A stretch of DNA of 64,000 bases from NCBI GenBank assembly GCA_000433475.1, contig HF993101.1:1-64000 (forward strand), read 5' to 3'. Source of the DNA: Mycoplasma sp. CAG:956 (lineage in GTDB: Bacteria; Bacillota_I; Bacilli_A; RF39; UBA660). This document shows, piece by piece, positions 51,359 to 59,958 of the stretch. Made by a program: the position numbers and the translations under genes. Every line of letters begins with the position of its first letter. Position 1 is the stretch's first letter. The notes below the pieces were generated by a model. That model ran no database searches. It was not told the origin of the DNA and was given only the letters and a program-made list of their open reading frames with translations.

Positions 51359-52552
51359 ATGAATATAAAGTTAGGTGTAATTTTTGGTGGTGTATCAGTT
51401 GAACATGAGGTAAGTGTAATATCAGCAGTTCAAGCGATGCAAGCTATAGATAAGGAAAAGTATGATGTTATTCCTATTTATATAACTAAAGATAGACAGT
51501 GGTATACTGGGGAAATCTTAAAAGATATGGATACATATACTGATATGGATTTACTTAAGAGATATACAAGTAATGTATCTTTAATTAATAAAAAAGGTAA
51601 ATTTTATTTACAAAGTAAGGGTTTAATTAAAAAAATAGTTACAGAACTTGATTTAATTTTACCAATTGGTCATGGTACTAATATGGAAGATGGAACTTTA
51701 CAAGGTTATCTACAAACAGTAGGTATTCCTTATTGTGAATCAGATGTTGCAGCATCTAGTGTTGCTCAAGATAAAGTAACCCAAAAATTAGTGTTTCAAA
51801 GTAAAGGTTTACCAATGACAGCATTTACATGGTTTTATGATGTAGATTATAGTGAGTCACAAGACGAAATATTAAAAGAATGTGCTAAATTAAAATATCC
51901 ATTAATAGTTAAACCAGCTACTTTAGGTAGTTCTGTTGGTATAAATTTTGCTAAAGATGAAGAAGAATTAAAGAATGCTATTGAAGAAGCTATTTCTTAT
52001 GATAAGAAAATTTTAGTTGAACATGCTGTTGAAAATTTAAGTGAAGTTAATATTTCGGTATTAGGAGATTATAAATATCAAGAAGTATCTTGTATTGAAG
52101 AAGTAACTACTGTTCATCATTTACTAACTTATGCTGATAAATATATTGGTGAGTCTAAGAATAAACCAAGTAAGGGGATGGCTACTTTAGGACGTAAGGT
52201 GCCTGCTAAATTAGATAAGAAAATGCAAAGTGAAGTAGAGGATGTTGCTGTTAAAGCTTTTAAGGCTGTCGGGTTATCTGGTGTTTGCCGTATTGATTTT
52301 CTAATTGATAAAAATGATGATAAAGCATATATTAACGAAATAAATTCTATTCCTGGTTCACTATCATTCTATTTATGGGAACCAAAGGGTAAAAAATATC
52401 GTGAATTATTAGATGAAATTATAAAAATAGGTATTAAAAATTACCAAGATAATAATAATAAAGTTCATTCATTTGAATCTAATATTTTAGAAGGTTATAA
52501 AGGTGCTGGTGCTAAAGGTGGCAAATTTGGCACAAAGGGAAGCAAATTTTAG
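51359..52552 (+). CDS. ddl: D-alanine--D-alanine ligase
   Basis: A 397-residue ATP-grasp enzyme. Landmarks are FGGVSVEHEVSVISA at the start, LILPIGHGTNMEDGTLQGYL, YCESDVAASSVAQDK, the ATP-grasp loop KPATLGSSVGIN, and the metal site VCRIDFLIDKNDDKAYINEINSIPGS. It joins two D-Ala for peptidoglycan precursors and passes the dipeptide to MurF, encoded just upstream. The last ~25 residues form an odd Gly/Lys-rich tail (GYKGAGAKGGKFGTKGSKF) beyond the family's normal end. An AAGGAAGGAATT ribosome site is present. Confidence 0.95.
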   Translation: MNIKLGVIFGGVSVEHEVSVISAVQAMQAIDKEKYDVIPIYITKDRQWYTGEILKDMDTYTDMDLLKRYTSNVSLINKKGKFYLQSKGLIKKIVTELDLILPIGHGTNMEDGTLQGYLQTVGIPYCESDVAASSVAQDKVTQKLVFQSKGLPMTAFTWFYDVDYSESQDEILKECAKLKYPLIVKPATLGSSVGINFAKDEEELKNAIEEAISYDKKILVEHAVENLSEVNISVLGDYKYQEVSCIEEVTTVHHLLTYADKYIGESKNKPSKGMATLGRKVPAKLDKKMQSEVEDVAVKAFKAVGLSGVCRIDFLIDKNDDKAYINEINSIPGSLSFYLWEPKGKKYRELLDEIIKIGIKNYQDNNNKVHSFESNILEGYKGAGAKGGKFGTKGSKF

Positions 52553-52559
52553 GTGAGTT

Positions 52560-53000
52560 ATGCAAAAAAAAGGGTTTACACTAGTTGAATTATTGGCAGT
52601 AATTGTTATATTGGCACTCTTAGCAACTGTTGCTGTTCCTAATGTTGTAAGTATTTTAAAAAAAGAAAAACAAAATACTGATGAAATTGCTGTTACTAAT
52701 TTAAACGATGCTGCAATTAGTTATGCAAAAGAACAAATATCTTTACAAAAATTGCACTTGAATTCATGTGATTTTACTATTGGGGACGTTAATACTGCTG
52801 TTTTAAATGCTTCTGGCAATAACAAGTGTGTGGTGGTTTATCAAGTTTCTTTTTTGCAACAAAATGGGGCTTTCGATGATAAAAGAAATTCATGTGATAG
52901 TAATGCTAATATTTATGTTTATAAATATAATAATGGTAAATATGATGAATTAAGGACGTTTATTCCTGCTAAAACTTGTGGTACTAATGGCGTTCAATAA
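52560..53000 (+). CDS. Type IV prepilin-like protein
   Basis: A 146-residue protein with a perfect class III signal KKGFTLVELLAVIVILALLA. The peptidase would cut between Gly5 and Phe6, and the conserved Glu is at +5 (Glu10). The helix is followed by a small globular domain with Cys pairs (LNSCDF, NNKCVV, RNSCDS, AKTCGT) and Tyr-rich strands. It may be a pseudopilin of the ComG or type IV pilus kind. No prepilin peptidase, ATPase or other pilus gene is in the window, so it must use machinery elsewhere. It starts 7 nt after ddl. Confidence 0.88.
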   Translation: MQKKGFTLVELLAVIVILALLATVAVPNVVSILKKEKQNTDEIAVTNLNDAAISYAKEQISLQKLHLNSCDFTIGDVNTAVLNASGNNKCVVVYQVSFLQQNGAFDDKRNSCDSNANIYVYKYNNGKYDELRTFIPAKTCGTNGVQ

Positions 53001-53105
53001 AAATTATGTAGCAATAATTAAATTATTTAATAGTTGATTATGGTGATAAAGATTTATACTATATAAATGAATTATTGGAATACTTAAATAAAAATTGATT
53101 AAAAT

Positions 53106-53147
53106 AAGGAGTTTGTCAGTAAAATTGAAGATAAATTCCTTTTTTTA
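53106..53147 (+). terminator. Terminator of the murF-ddl-pilin operon
   Basis: The 12-bp stem AAGGAGTTTGTC / GATAAATTCCTT (two G-T pairs) is followed by seven T. Between the pilin gene and this hairpin a short frame (DYGDKDLYYINELLEYLNKN, stop) may be a gene relic. Confidence 0.75.
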
Positions 53148-53194
53148 ACTCGTAATTTACGATATAATAAATAATTAGAAAGAAAGTGAAATAT

Positions 53195-54181
53195 ATGGGA
53201 ATTTTTGATAAATTAAAACAAATTGTAAGTAATAAAAGTAAAGAAGAAGTTAAAGATAGTGAAGTAGAAAGCTATAGTAAAGGTTTAGAAAAAACTAGAA
53301 ATGAATTTGTTTCTAAGTTAAATGTTTTAGGTATTAAGTATACTAAAATTGATGATGCTTATTTTGAAGAATTAGAACAAATTTTAATTATGGCTGATAT
53401 CGGTGTTAATACAGTTGAAAACTTTTTAGATAGATTAAAATCGAGAGTTAAAAAAGAAAATATTACCGATACTAAATATTTAAATGAAGTAATAGTTGAT
53501 GAATTATTTATAATTTATGTAAATGGCGAAAATATTACTGATAAAATTAATATTGCTAAAGAAGGACCAACAGTTATTCTAATGGTTGGGGTTAATGGTG
53601 TTGGTAAGACAACTACTATAGGTAAACTTGCTTATAAATATCATAATGAAGGCAAAAAGGTTATGCTAATTGCTGCAGATACTTTTAGAGCAGGAGCTGT
53701 AGAACAATTAAAAGTTTGGGCGGATCGTACTGGTGCAGTATTTTATGGTAAAGAAAATACTGATCCAGCTGGAGTAATTTATGATGGACTTGTAAAAGCC
53801 TTAGAAGAAAAAGCTGATATCGTTTTAATTGATACGGCTGGTCGTTTACAAAACAAGGTAAATCTAATGAAAGAATTAGAAAAAATGAATAAAGTAATTA
53901 CTAAGTTTATTCCAGATGCTCCTCATGAGACACTTTTAGTAATTGATGCTACTACTGGTCAAAACGGTATAATGCAAGCTAAAGCATTTAAAGAAATTAC
54001 TAATATTACTGGTATAGTTCTTACTAAATTAGATGGAACGGCAAAAGGGGGAATAGTTTTAGCTATTAAAGAAGAAGTTAATATTCCCGTTAAATTTATT
54101 GGTCTAGGTGAAAGAATGGAAGATTTAAAACCATTTGATATTGAAGCTTATATTTATGGTTTATTTAAGGATATGATGTAA
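53195..54181 (+). CDS. ftsY: Signal recognition particle receptor FtsY
   Basis: A 328-residue protein from ATG 53195 (MGIFDKLKQIV). A short acidic/basic A region is followed by the NG GTPase domain. Motifs are G1 GVNGVGKTT (132-140), AADTFRAGAVEQL, LIDTAGRLQNKVNLMKEL, LTKLDGTAKGG and FIGLGERMEDLKPF. It receives ribosome-SRP complexes at the membrane. A GTG 9 nt upstream is an alternative start. It is followed at once by fhs and ylxM. The SRP protein gene ffh, which often completes this group, is not present. Confidence 0.96.
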   Translation: MGIFDKLKQIVSNKSKEEVKDSEVESYSKGLEKTRNEFVSKLNVLGIKYTKIDDAYFEELEQILIMADIGVNTVENFLDRLKSRVKKENITDTKYLNEVIVDELFIIYVNGENITDKINIAKEGPTVILMVGVNGVGKTTTIGKLAYKYHNEGKKVMLIAADTFRAGAVEQLKVWADRTGAVFYGKENTDPAGVIYDGLVKALEEKADIVLIDTAGRLQNKVNLMKELEKMNKVITKFIPDAPHETLLVIDATTGQNGIMQAKAFKEITNITGIVLTKLDGTAKGGIVLAIKEEVNIPVKFIGLGERMEDLKPFDIEAYIYGLFKDMM

Positions 54182-54182
54182 T

Positions 54183-55787
54183 TTGGAAAATATAGAAAAG
54201 GTAAATAATGCTAAATTGATGCCAATTAATGCTATTTTAAATAAATATGGTATTTCTGATGATTATATTATTAATTATGGTAAATATATTGCTAAAATTG
54301 ATATAAATAATTTGAAAAATACTAAGGCAGGTAAATTAATCTTAGTTACAAGTATAAGTCCCACTATTTATGGTGAAGGTAAAACAACGACTGCCATTGG
54401 ACTTGTTGATGCTTTAAACAAATTAGACAAAAATGCGGTTGCTATTCTTAGAGAACCAGCTTTAGGACCTGTTTTTGGAACTAAAGGTGGGGCCACTGGT
54501 GGGGGATGTGCTAAAGTCATACCAAGTGATGATATTAATCTTCATTTTACTGGGGATATGAGTGCTATCTGTACAGCTAATAACTTATTATGTGCTATTA
54601 TTGATAATCATATTTTTCAGGGTAATGAATTAAAAATCAAAAATGTTGTTTTACCTAGAACCATAGATATTAATGATAGAGCCTTAAGAAATATTACTAT
54701 TAATTCGAGTTATAACAGAGAAGACCATTTTATTTTAACCGTGGCTAGTGAATTAATGGCATGTGTGTGTTTAGCAAATGATTTTAAAGAATTAAAAGAA
54801 ATGGTTGCTAATATGATAGTGGCCTATAATGATACCGGTAAACCAATTTATACCAAAGATTTACAAGCTGTGGAGGCTGTCTGCATTCTTTTAAAAGAGA
54901 CAATAAAACCAAATGTAGTACAAACTTTAGAACATAATCTAGCATTTGTTCATGGAGGACCTTTTGCTAATATTGCTCATGGTACTGCTAGTATCAGAGC
55001 TATTAAAACTGGCTTAGAAAATTTTTCTTATTCAGTGGTAGAAGCTGGTTTTGGTTCTGATTTAGGAGCAGAAAAGTTCTTTGATATAGTTTGCCCTAAA
55101 GGAAACTTTTATCCTGATGTAGTTATTTTAAATGCGACAATTAGAGCTTTAAAATACAATGGACAAGATAATTTAAAAGAAGGACTTGCTAATTTACAAG
55201 CTCATATTGATAATATGTTGAATTTTAGTAAAAATATAATTGTATCTTTAAATAAATTTAGTGATGATTCTATAGAAGATATTAATATAGTAAGAGATTA
55301 TGTGAAAAAACAAGGCTTAGAATTTGCTATCAATGATACTTATTCTAAAGGCAGTAATGGTGGTTTAGAATTAGCTCAAAAAACGATACTTTTAAGTAAT
55401 AGTGATAATAAAAAGATTGTCAAGTTATATGATGATAATTTAAAAGTTAAAGAAAAAATTTTTGCTTTAGTAAAGAAAGTTTATCATGCTAAAGAGGTTG
55501 TCTATAGTAAAGAAGCTGAAGAAAAAATAAAGTCGTTAGAAGCCTTAAAACTAGATAAATATCCGATTTGTGTAAGCAAAACACCAATGTCAATTTCAGA
55601 TAATAAAGAGTTATTAGGATATCCTAAAGACTTTACTATGCATGTGACTGATATTAAGTTAAATAAGGGAGCTGGATTTATCGTTGTTTTTATGGGAAAT
55701 GTTATAACCTTACCAGGGTTAAATAAAAATAGTAATTACTTAAAAATGCATATTGATGATAATGGTAATATAAAGGAGCTAATGTAA
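54183..55787 (+). CDS. fhs: Formate--tetrahydrofolate ligase
   Basis: A 534-residue enzyme, slightly shorter than the usual ~556. It starts at TTG 54183, 1 nt after the ftsY stop, with the ribosome site AAGGATATG inside ftsY. Motifs are the P-loop TIYGEGKTTTAIG (61-73), REPALGPVFGTKGGATGGG, DINLHFTGDMSAI and EAGFGSDLGAEKFFDI. It makes 10-formyl-THF from formate, ATP and THF for purine and formyl-Met synthesis. Location between ftsY and ylxM is unusual and probably reflects operon rearrangement, not function. Confidence 0.95.
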   Translation: MENIEKVNNAKLMPINAILNKYGISDDYIINYGKYIAKIDINNLKNTKAGKLILVTSISPTIYGEGKTTTAIGLVDALNKLDKNAVAILREPALGPVFGTKGGATGGGCAKVIPSDDINLHFTGDMSAICTANNLLCAIIDNHIFQGNELKIKNVVLPRTIDINDRALRNITINSSYNREDHFILTVASELMACVCLANDFKELKEMVANMIVAYNDTGKPIYTKDLQAVEAVCILLKETIKPNVVQTLEHNLAFVHGGPFANIAHGTASIRAIKTGLENFSYSVVEAGFGSDLGAEKFFDIVCPKGNFYPDVVILNATIRALKYNGQDNLKEGLANLQAHIDNMLNFSKNIIVSLNKFSDDSIEDINIVRDYVKKQGLEFAINDTYSKGSNGGLELAQKTILLSNSDNKKIVKLYDDNLKVKEKIFALVKKVYHAKEVVYSKEAEEKIKSLEALKLDKYPICVSKTPMSISDNKELLGYPKDFTMHVTDIKLNKGAGFIVVFMGNVITLPGLNKNSNYLKMHIDDNGNIKELM

Positions 55788-56077
55788 TGGATAGAGTAAA
55801 ATTAACCAATCTTTTTGATATCTATGAATCACTACTTACTGATAGAGAAAAAGAAATATTTAAATATTATTATTATGAAGATTTATCTTTAAGTGAAATT
55901 GGTGAAAATTTAAATATCACAAGAACTGGTGTTTTTAATACTTTAAAAAAAGTTGAAGAAAAGCTCTTACAATATGAAGATAACTTAAAATTAATGAGTA
56001 TAAAAGGTACTTTAAAAGATTTATTAGAAGAGTCTGATATTGAAGTAATAAAAAATAAATTAAAGAAAATTATATAA
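55787..56077 (+). CDS. ylxM: SRP-associated HTH protein YlxM
   Basis: A 96-residue protein whose ATG overlaps the fhs stop by 1 nt. It has the YlxM/p13 pattern: NLFDIYESLLTDREKEIFKYYYYEDLSLSEIGENLNITRTGVFNTLKKVEEKL, that is, a sigma-region-4-like HTH, and a C-terminal helix pair. YlxM proteins bind SRP and modulate the Ffh-FtsY GTPase cycle in Gram-positives, which agrees with its place behind ftsY. Confidence 0.92.
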   Translation: MDRVKLTNLFDIYESLLTDREKEIFKYYYYEDLSLSEIGENLNITRTGVFNTLKKVEEKLLQYEDNLKLMSIKGTLKDLLEESDIEVIKNKLKKII

Positions 56078-56117
56078 AAAGAATTAGAATTTTTATTTAG
56101 AAACTCTAATTCTTTTC
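56076..56117. terminator. Bidirectional terminator between ylxM and the PAP2 gene
   Basis: The stem AAAAAGAATTAGA / TCTAATTCTTTT carries A- and T-tracts on the two sides and serves the converging genes. Confidence 0.8.
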
Positions 56118-56735
56118 TCTTTTATAAATAAATTTAATATAAATAACTAAGTAAACGAATGCTAGTAAGAATCCACCTAAAACATCAGAAGCATAATGAA
56201 CACCTAAATAAATTCGACTTAGTCCAATTAAAAGAATAATAAAACCTAATAAAGTCATTAAACTGTATTTAAGGGGTTTCTTTAAGTCAGTGTGATATAA
56301 ATAATAAATTAAAAAACCATAAAAGGCAAAGGAGACCATGGAATGTCCTGAGGGAAAACTAAAGCCATTTTCAATAATTAAATTAATATCAATGGGTCTA
56401 TCTCTTCTGATAATACTTTTAACAATAAAATTACTAGCAAAAACACTTATTAAGTTAATAGTAAAATACCTATTAAAACTTTTATCTTTATTAAATAAAT
56501 AAAAGATTATAATAATTGGTATCATGACTGTGTAATTACCAAACTCAGTTACTATTTTAAAAAACTTAGTGGTATTTGGGTTTATTAACTTTTTTACATG
56601 GTTATAAATAAAATTATCAAAAGTACTAATAGAATCAGCATTAATAAGTTTAATTATATATAAAAATAAGAATAAACATAATATTAAAATTATCCATATT
56701 AAATATTTATTTATAAATTCTTTTATCTTTTTCAT
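56106..56735 (-). CDS. PAP2-family membrane phosphatase
   Basis: A 209-residue integral membrane protein with six helices. All three PAP2 motifs are present: KSIIRRDRP (K-x6-RP), PSGHS and SRIYLGVHYASD. The second carries the acid/base His and the third the nucleophile His. Likely substrates are phosphatidic acid, PgpB-type phosphatidylglycerophosphate or undecaprenyl diphosphate (carrier recycling for cell-wall synthesis); which one cannot be told. ATG 56735 was chosen because it follows a GTGATA site and starts the basic inside segment MKKIKEF. Confidence 0.93.
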   Translation of the reverse strand: MKKIKEFINKYLIWIILILCLFLFLYIIKLINADSISTFDNFIYNHVKKLINPNTTKFFKIVTEFGNYTVMIPIIIIFYLFNKDKSFNRYFTINLISVFASNFIVKSIIRRDRPIDINLIIENGFSFPSGHSMVSFAFYGFLIYYLYHTDLKKPLKYSLMTLLGFIILLIGLSRIYLGVHYASDVLGGFLLAFVYLVIYIKFIYKREKN

Positions 56736-56819
56736 AATATCACTATAATAAGTATAACACATTAAGACTATATTATGTTAAAATCTTAAGTAGATGTAAT
56801 TGGAGTGATTATAGTATTT

Positions 56820-57515
56820 ATGAAAAAAGTTTTAATTACGGGTGCTACTAGTGGTATAGGGTATGCTACATTAAAAGAATTAGTAAATAAATATGAAGTT
56901 ATTTTTACTTATCATCATAATGAAGAAAAAGCTTTAGAAATAACTAGTAAATATCATATTAAGGGTTATTATTTGGATTTAGGAAATAAAGAAAGTATTG
57001 AAAAGTTAGTTGATAGTATTGATAATATTGATATTTTAATTAATAATGCCGCTATTTGTTTAGATAATTCTTTTGAAGATAAGACTTATATAGAGTTTAG
57101 TAAAGTAGTAAATGTTAATTTAACAGGGACTTATTATTTAACCAAATTATTAAGTAAGAAGATAAATAATGGTGGTAATATTTTATTTATTAGTAGTACT
57201 AATGGAATTGATACATATTATATTGAATCAATTGATTATGATGCTAGTAAAGCAGGTGTTATTTCTTTGATGCATAATTTTGCTAAACAGTTAGCACCTA
57301 TTCGTGTAAATGCGATAGCACCCGGTTGGGTTGATACAGAAATGAATGCCTCAATGAGTGATAAGTTTAAGAAGAACGAAGAAGAGCATATCTTACTTAA
57401 AAGATTTGCTAGTCCAGAAGAAATTAGTAAAGTAATAAATTTTGTTATTAGTGAAGATGCTAGTTATATTAATGATACAGTAATTAGAGTAGATGGTGGT
57501 GTTAATAATGGATAA
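56820..57515 (+). CDS. Short-chain dehydrogenase/reductase (FabG-like)
   Basis: A 231-residue SDR. The NAD(P)-binding motif is GATSGIG (residues 8-14); NNAAI (75-79) follows, with the active site Ser126, Tyr140 and Lys144 (SIDYDASK), and APGWVDTEM. The sequence is closest in style to FabG 3-oxoacyl-ACP reductases, but it lies next to a PLP enzyme and no fatty-acid gene, so the substrate is open. The next gene overlaps its end by 8 nt. The ribosome site GGAGTG is rather far (14 nt) from ATG. Confidence 0.92.
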   Translation: MKKVLITGATSGIGYATLKELVNKYEVIFTYHHNEEKALEITSKYHIKGYYLDLGNKESIEKLVDSIDNIDILINNAAICLDNSFEDKTYIEFSKVVNVNLTGTYYLTKLLSKKINNGGNILFISSTNGIDTYYIESIDYDASKAGVISLMHNFAKQLAPIRVNAIAPGWVDTEMNASMSDKFKKNEEEHILLKRFASPEEISKVINFVISEDASYINDTVIRVDGGVNNG

Positions 57516-58743
57516 AGTGTTAGATTTAGTAAATAATTTTGAAAAAGAAAATGGTAATCTTTTTAAAGATTTAGATGAAATAAGTTTTATAAATAGTAAA
57601 AAAGTATTAAAAGCTTTTAAAGATAATAATGTTAATGAAAGTGATTTTGCTGGGACAAATGGTTATGGTTATGATGATGCAGGTCGTGATAAAATCGAGG
57701 CAGTTTTCGCAGAAGTTTTAGGTGGCGAAGATGCTTTAGTTCGTCCGCAATTAATAAGTGGTACTCATGCCCTAACAGTATGTTTTTTTGGATTACTTAG
57801 ACCAGGAGATATGCTTTTATCTATTAATGGTAAGCCTTATGATACTTTAGATGAAGTTATTGGAATTAGAGAAAATCCTAGTAGTTTAAAGGCTTTTAAA
57901 GTTAATTATGCGCAAATAGATTTAGTAAATAATGATTTTGATTATGATAAAATTAGGGATTACTTAAGTAAAAATAAAGTTAAAGTAATAGAAATTCAAC
58001 GTAGTGTTGGGTATGCTAATAGAGATACCATTAGTATTGAAAAGGTCGAGAGGGTTTGTAATTTAATAAAAAGTGTTAGCCCTGATACTATTATTATGGT
58101 AGATAATTGCTATTGTGAATTTGTAAGTACAAAAGAGCCAATTGAGGTTGGAGCTGATATAATGGTTGGTTCTTTAATTAAAAATTTAGGTGCTGGAATT
58201 GCTAGTACAGGAGCTTATATTGTTGGTCGAAGAGACTTAGTTAATCTATGTAGCCAGCGCCTAACAGCTCCTGGTGAAGGTAAACAAATAGGACCTTCCT
58301 TAGGAAGTAATCGTTCATTTTTACAAGGAATTTATATGGCTCCTCAAGCTGTTGTTAATGCTTTAAAAACAGGAATGCTTGCTAGTTATATTTTAGAAAA
58401 ACTAGGAGTAGAAGTTTATCCAAAATATAATGAGGTTAGAAGTGATATTGTAACTAGAATTATTTTTAATGATAAGGATAAACTTATTAAATTTGTTCAA
58501 GGAATTCAAGGGGCTAGTGCAATTGATAGTAATGTTTTACCAATTCCCGTTGCTACACCTGGTTATGATGATGAAATAATTATGGCAAGTGGTTCGTTTA
58601 CCCAAGGTTCATCTATTGAAATAAGTTGTGATGGTCCCGTTAGAAGTCCATATATTGCTTATTTACAAGGTGGTATTACTTATGATTATGGAAAGCTTGC
58701 TGTTATTAATGCAATTAGTAATATTTTAAAAAATAATGATTAA
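57508..58743 (+). CDS. PLP-dependent enzyme of the YnbB / methionine gamma-lyase-like (PF06838) family
   Basis: A 411-residue protein from ATG 57508, overlapping the SDR gene. It has the family hallmarks NGYGYDDAGRDKIE, EDALVRPQLISGTHALTVCFFGLLRPGD, PYDTLDEVIGI, MVDNCYCEF and GSLIKNLGAGIA (Lys as Schiff-base residue for PLP). Proteins of this type are annotated as aluminium-resistance or methionine gamma-lyase-like; the true reaction is not settled. They are common in Firmicutes, usually near glnA/hfq. Here the neighbour is an SDR. Confidence 0.92.
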   Translation: MDKVLDLVNNFEKENGNLFKDLDEISFINSKKVLKAFKDNNVNESDFAGTNGYGYDDAGRDKIEAVFAEVLGGEDALVRPQLISGTHALTVCFFGLLRPGDMLLSINGKPYDTLDEVIGIRENPSSLKAFKVNYAQIDLVNNDFDYDKIRDYLSKNKVKVIEIQRSVGYANRDTISIEKVERVCNLIKSVSPDTIIMVDNCYCEFVSTKEPIEVGADIMVGSLIKNLGAGIASTGAYIVGRRDLVNLCSQRLTAPGEGKQIGPSLGSNRSFLQGIYMAPQAVVNALKTGMLASYILEKLGVEVYPKYNEVRSDIVTRIIFNDKDKLIKFVQGIQGASAIDSNVLPIPVATPGYDDEIIMASGSFTQGSSIEISCDGPVRSPYIAYLQGGITYDYGKLAVINAISNILKNND

Positions 58744-58799
58744 GAAACTTTTAACATATTAAAAAGTTTGCTAAAATAAGAATAGAAAGAGTGATTAGG

Positions 58800-59168
58800 G
58801 TGAATGATTTAGAATTACCAAAGATGAAAGAAGAAACAAAAGAAGTTAAAGAAGTAAAGTCGCTTACTTTTAAAGAATTAATAAAAACTATATTTACTTT
58901 TTTAACACATAGTGATTTTATAGATATAATTGTCTTTATTTTTCAATTGTTAGTACTTGCTTTAGTTATTATCGTATTTAAATTTCCTGTAGAGTTAGTA
59001 ATTGATTTAGGACCTAAGATTTTTGGGTTACTTGGTAGTAATAATTTAGTAGGTATATTAGTTACTTTTTGGACACTTATATTCAATATTATTTATACTA
59101 TTGTTGGAATTTATGCCTATATTAAAATTTGTGAAATAAGATTTGCTAATTTAAATGATAAAAAGTAG
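58800..59168 (+). CDS. Small membrane protein
   Basis: A 122-residue protein with an acidic/basic cytoplasmic N-terminus (PKMKEETKEVKEVKSL) and two membrane segments (DIIVFIFQLLVLALVIIVF and LVGILVTFWTLIFNIIYTI), ending in a charged tail. The start is uncertain: GTG 58800 has suitable spacing to AAAGAG, and GTG 58791 is the alternative. No family is recognised. Confidence 0.75.
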   Translation: MNDLELPKMKEETKEVKEVKSLTFKELIKTIFTFLTHSDFIDIIVFIFQLLVLALVIIVFKFPVELVIDLGPKIFGLLGSNNLVGILVTFWTLIFNIIYTIVGIYAYIKICEIRFANLNDKK

Positions 59169-59245
59169 CAAGTCTTTTTATTTTGAAAAGTTTTTTTCTT
59201 TTTAAATAATCTTTAGTATTGTATAATAATATTAAAGGAGGAGAA

Positions 59246-59896
59246 ATGAATAATAAATTTTTAAGTAAAGTATTTGGCTGGATGGTAATAGGACTTTTAG
59301 TAACATTTGGTACTGGTTTTTTAGTTTCATCTAACGAGAATATTTTAATTAATGTTCTTTCAGGACCAGGTTTACTAGGAATTTTAGTTATAGAAATTGC
59401 AGTTGTCTTATTTTTATCATTTAGGATTACAAAAATGAGTCCAAGTGTTGCTAAAGCATGTTTTATTTTGTATTCATTTGTTAATGGGTTGTTCTTTTCC
59501 ACTTATTTTGTTGAATTTCAAGTAGCTTCATTAATATATGTATTCTTAATAACAGCGATTGTCTTTGCTGTATTTGCCCTTATTGGTGCTACGACAAAAA
59601 TGGATTTAACTAAAATAGGTAGTTATTTATTCATGGGATTATTAGCCATTATTATTTGTGGTATAATCAATATTTTTGTTGGCAGCAGTAGTTTTGACTT
59701 TGGTTTATCAATTCTTGCGGTAATCTTATTCTTAGGCTATACTGCATATGATGTTAAAGTTATTATGAATTCAGATAAATTTGTTGCAGTTCCAGAAGAA
59801 AATTTAGCTATTTATGGAGCTTTACAATTATATTTAGACTTTATTAACTTATTTATAAGATTAATAGAATTCTTTGGTAAAAGAAATGACAATTAA
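59246..59896 (+). CDS. Bax inhibitor-1/YccA family membrane protein
   Basis: A 216-residue protein with seven membrane helices, starting at ATG 59246 after AAAGGAGGAGAA. Family features include FLSKVFGWMVIGLLVTFGTGF near the start, ATTKMDLTKIGSYLFMGLLAII and the end AIYGALQLYLDFINLFIRLIEFFG. The late Asp in YDVKVI matches the pH-sensing Asp pair region. Bacterial members such as YetJ/BsYetJ are pH-dependent calcium leak channels; this role is inferred from the family. Confidence 0.92.
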   Translation: MNNKFLSKVFGWMVIGLLVTFGTGFLVSSNENILINVLSGPGLLGILVIEIAVVLFLSFRITKMSPSVAKACFILYSFVNGLFFSTYFVEFQVASLIYVFLITAIVFAVFALIGATTKMDLTKIGSYLFMGLLAIIICGIINIFVGSSSFDFGLSILAVILFLGYTAYDVKVIMNSDKFVAVPEENLAIYGALQLYLDFINLFIRLIEFFGKRNDN

Positions 59897-59924
59897 AAAA
59901 ATGTTAGCATTAGTTTGTTAATAG

Positions 59925-59958
59925 AAAAAAGTGTAGAAATTTAGGTTCTACACTTTTT
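59925..59958. terminator. Bidirectional terminator
   Basis: The perfect 12-bp stem AAAAGTGTAGAA / TTCTACACTTTT sits between the converging Bax-inhibitor gene and the minus-strand gene at 59957. Confidence 0.85.

Noticed and set aside
52560..53000. Naming the prepilin ComGC
   Set aside because: The signal is generic to all type IV prepilins, and no comG neighbours are present.
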